Source: Pigoraptor vietnamica
Taxonomy: Eukaryota > Opisthokonta > Filasterea
Length of the DNA: 36,805 nt
Assembly: GCA_943704525.1 (NCBI GenBank)
Contig: CALSCQ010000524.1
Span: 1-36,805 of the forward strand
Reading direction: 5' to 3'
Shown here: piece by piece, positions 34,831 through 36,805 of the stretch
Position numbering within the stretch: position 1 is the first letter of the stretch
Layout of the letters: each line of letters starts with the position of its first letter
Program-made: the position numbers and the translations under genes
Notes under the pieces: generated by a model
Told to the model about the DNA's origin: nothing
Database searches by the model: none
The model's input: only the letters and a program-made list of their open reading frames with translations

Positions 34831-36738
34831 ATGGAGGACGCCAAAGCGCCCCATGACCCTGTGCGTGTCGTCGCATCGCAGGACCGCCGTCGCTTCCAGG
34901 GCGGCCAGGCCGCAGCCGGCGCCGTTGTGCCCTCGCCAGGGCAGCCAAACGCACAAACCCCGCGCCGATTTGCGAACCAGGTGCCCGAGGACATTCTTAC
35001 CGACGCCAAACTGAATGCCGCGATCGCCCGTGTGAGTTGCTCAAGCCGCTGCCGTGCGTCTCTCGTGCATTTCTAACACGACACGAGCAGCTTCCCGCCA
35101 ATTACAATTTCGAAATTCACAAGACCGTGTGGCGGATCCGGACGACCAACTCGAAATGCGGTGAGTGTGCGACGCGCTCATGTTCTCGCCGCCAGGTCTA
35201 ATGGCATACCACAGTCGCACTGCAGTTTCCCGAGGGACTGTTGATGTACGCGTGCGCAATTGCCGACATATTGGAAAGGTGAGCCCAAAGTACCCCCGAC
35301 TGTTTTTGTTCCTTCCCGCCATTGACGTGCCGTTGTTATGTAGCTTCTGCGGCGTGACCACCCTCGTGATGGGTGATGTGACGTACGGCGCCTGCTGTGT
35401 CGACGACTACACGGCGCGGGCACTGGGCGCGGACATGATGGTTCATTACGGGCACAGCTGCCTCGGTGCGTACGATATGGAACGTGTGACCTACTATCTC
35501 TCGCTGGCCGACTGTATGCTTGATAGCAGGCTGACGTTTCGTCCCCCGCACGTCCAACGCCCTCAGTGCCAATTGATGCGACCGAGATTCGCATGCTGTA
35601 CGTCTTTGTGGACATCAAGATTGACGTCGTCCATCTTGTTGAAACGCTGCGGCTCAACTTCCCGGCCGGCGCACGCCTCGCCCTTGTTAGCACGATCCAG
35701 TTTGTGACGGCACTGCAGGTGCGTGCTGCCGCGCGTGTATCACAGCCCATCTCCGTCTGACGAGGCTTAATGCAGGCGACGCAAGGGGCGCTCGCCGACG
35801 CATACGATGTGGTGGTCCCGCAGAGCAAACCGCTTTCGCCGGGCGAAATTTTGGGCTGCACATCCCCACGACTCGACGGGCGCGACGCAGTAATGTGAGG
35901 GCCTGTGTTTCGTGTGTGTAGGACACTGATATGTGTGGATAATGTGAGCTGTGCGAGTTGGTGGACGTGTGCGCTCAGTGTTGCGCACAACCGACGCAGC
36001 TACATTGGCGACGGGCGCTTTCACCTCGAGTCGATCATGATTTCGAACCCGGGAGTGCCGGCGTACCGGTGGGTGGCTGAGTGTCCCGATGGATGGTGGG
36101 CTGTGCGCTCAAGTGCCGCCTCTGCAGGTATGACCCATACTCCAAGGTGTTCTCGCGCGAGCACTACGACACGGAAAAGATGCATGCGCTGCGACGGGAG
36201 GCCATTGCAGTTGGGTCGCGAGCGCGCAAGTTCGGCATCATTCTCGGCACGCTTGGCCGGCAGGGGAGTCCCAAGGTGCTCGAGGTGAGCGGCAGTTGCG
36301 CCGTGCGCGCGAGCAGCCAGGGCATGTCTGACACGTGAACGCTGAGCAGAGCCTCGAACAGCAACTGCGCGCGGCCGGCGTCGATCACGTGGTCGTGCTT
36401 TTGTCGGAGATTTTCCCCCAGAAGCTGGCCCTCTTTTCGGACGTGGATGCGTGGGTTTTCGTGCCGTGTGCGTTGTCTGTTCCGTGCGCCCGCTCTCGTC
36501 CCAACCCCCGGATTAATGCCCTTTTTGTAGATGGATTCAAATTGCGTGTCCTCGGCTGTCGATCGACTGGGGCCACTTCTTCAGCAAGCCGCTCCTGTCG
36601 CCCTACGAGGCCGCAGTCGCCCTCAGCGCCGCACAGTGGCAGCCCATCTACCCAATGGACTTCTACGCGTCCGACTCGCTCGGCCCGTGGACGCCGAACA
36701 ACACCGCGCACAAGCCCACCCGCCGGGCCAAAGCATAG
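34831..36738 (+). CDS. DPH1: Diphthamide synthesis radical enzyme subunit DPH1
   Basis: With DPH2 it uses a 4Fe-4S cluster and S-adenosylmethionine to transfer a 3-amino-3-carboxypropyl group to a histidine of translation elongation factor 2, the first step of diphthamide synthesis. Exons 34831-35031, 35091-35160, 35215-35278, 35344-35465, 35567-35718, 35776-35894, 36000-36068, 36128-36284, 36350-36450, 36531-36738; 420 residues. The cluster cysteines are in [17 protein letters not shown] (Cys129, with a neighbouring Cys130), EILGCTSPR (Cys231) and [13 protein letters not shown] (Cys358). Other hallmarks are [52 protein letters not shown] and [18 protein letters not shown]. All cluster residues are present, so it looks active. 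The LSIDWG and LGPWTPN endings favour DPH1 over DPH2. Confidence 0.97.
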
Positions 36739-36805
36739 CTCACTCCTACCACGCACTTTGCCGAACCGCACTTCATTGTACGCGCACAAGAAGGAGAAGA
36801 CGCGG
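36739..36805. other. Downstream of DPH1 to window edge
   Basis: Sixty-seven bases of 3' flank. Nothing is recognised. Confidence 0.5.

Overview
This window is nuclear DNA of a compact, GC-rich, intron-dense unicellular eukaryote. I reconstruct 16 protein genes, 15 of them spliced, with 84 introns in total, mostly 80-200 bp. I see no rRNA, tRNA, CRISPR, transposon or virus-derived element. The gene set mixes fungal-like mitochondrial branched-chain amino acid enzymes, which animals have lost, with proteins best known from animals and their unicellular relatives (flightless-1, AKTIP/FTS, POLDIP2, a ZC3H4/6/8-like protein, a ZnT5-type zinc transporter). That suggests a free-living protist near the opisthokonts or another amorphean lineage. 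I cannot name the species from sequence alone.

Layout, left to right: acetolactate synthase (minus, runs off the left edge) lies head-to-head with ketol-acid reductoisomerase (plus). ATG12 (minus) lies head-to-head with a small complex I-like membrane protein (plus). A ZnT5-type zinc transporter and a short-chain dehydrogenase follow (both plus). CNOT3 (minus, 18 exons) lies head-to-head with a mitochondrial VOC/glyoxalase-fold protein (plus), which is followed closely by an intronless CCCH zinc-finger gene and, after an 860-bp gap, by flightless-1 (both plus). A solo CAP-Gly gene and an adiponectin-receptor-like gene follow (both minus). AKTIP/FTS and POLDIP2 (both plus) come next. An EcsC-domain gene (minus) then lies head-to-head with DPH1 (plus).

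Five of the gene pairs are divergent and share short promoter intervals. The clearest functional pairing is ILV2/ILV5, consecutive enzymes of valine and isoleucine synthesis. Their 1-kb shared promoter carries a TGACTCAT (Gcn4/AP-1-like) site, an E-box and several CCAAT boxes. The same 13-bp CCAAT-box string recurs upstream of the dehydrogenase gene, so an NF-Y-like factor is probably used widely here.

I found no clearly new multi-gene system. The most unusual items are the ILV2/ILV5 regulatory arrangement, a strong preference for GTG at 5' splice sites, a hairpin plus repeated motifs in the gap before flightless-1, and a 58-unit CA microsatellite just upstream of a TATA-driven dehydrogenase gene. 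Gene models were built by hand from conserved protein motifs, reading-frame continuity and GT-AG sites. Exon phases close in every model, but no transcript data support them.
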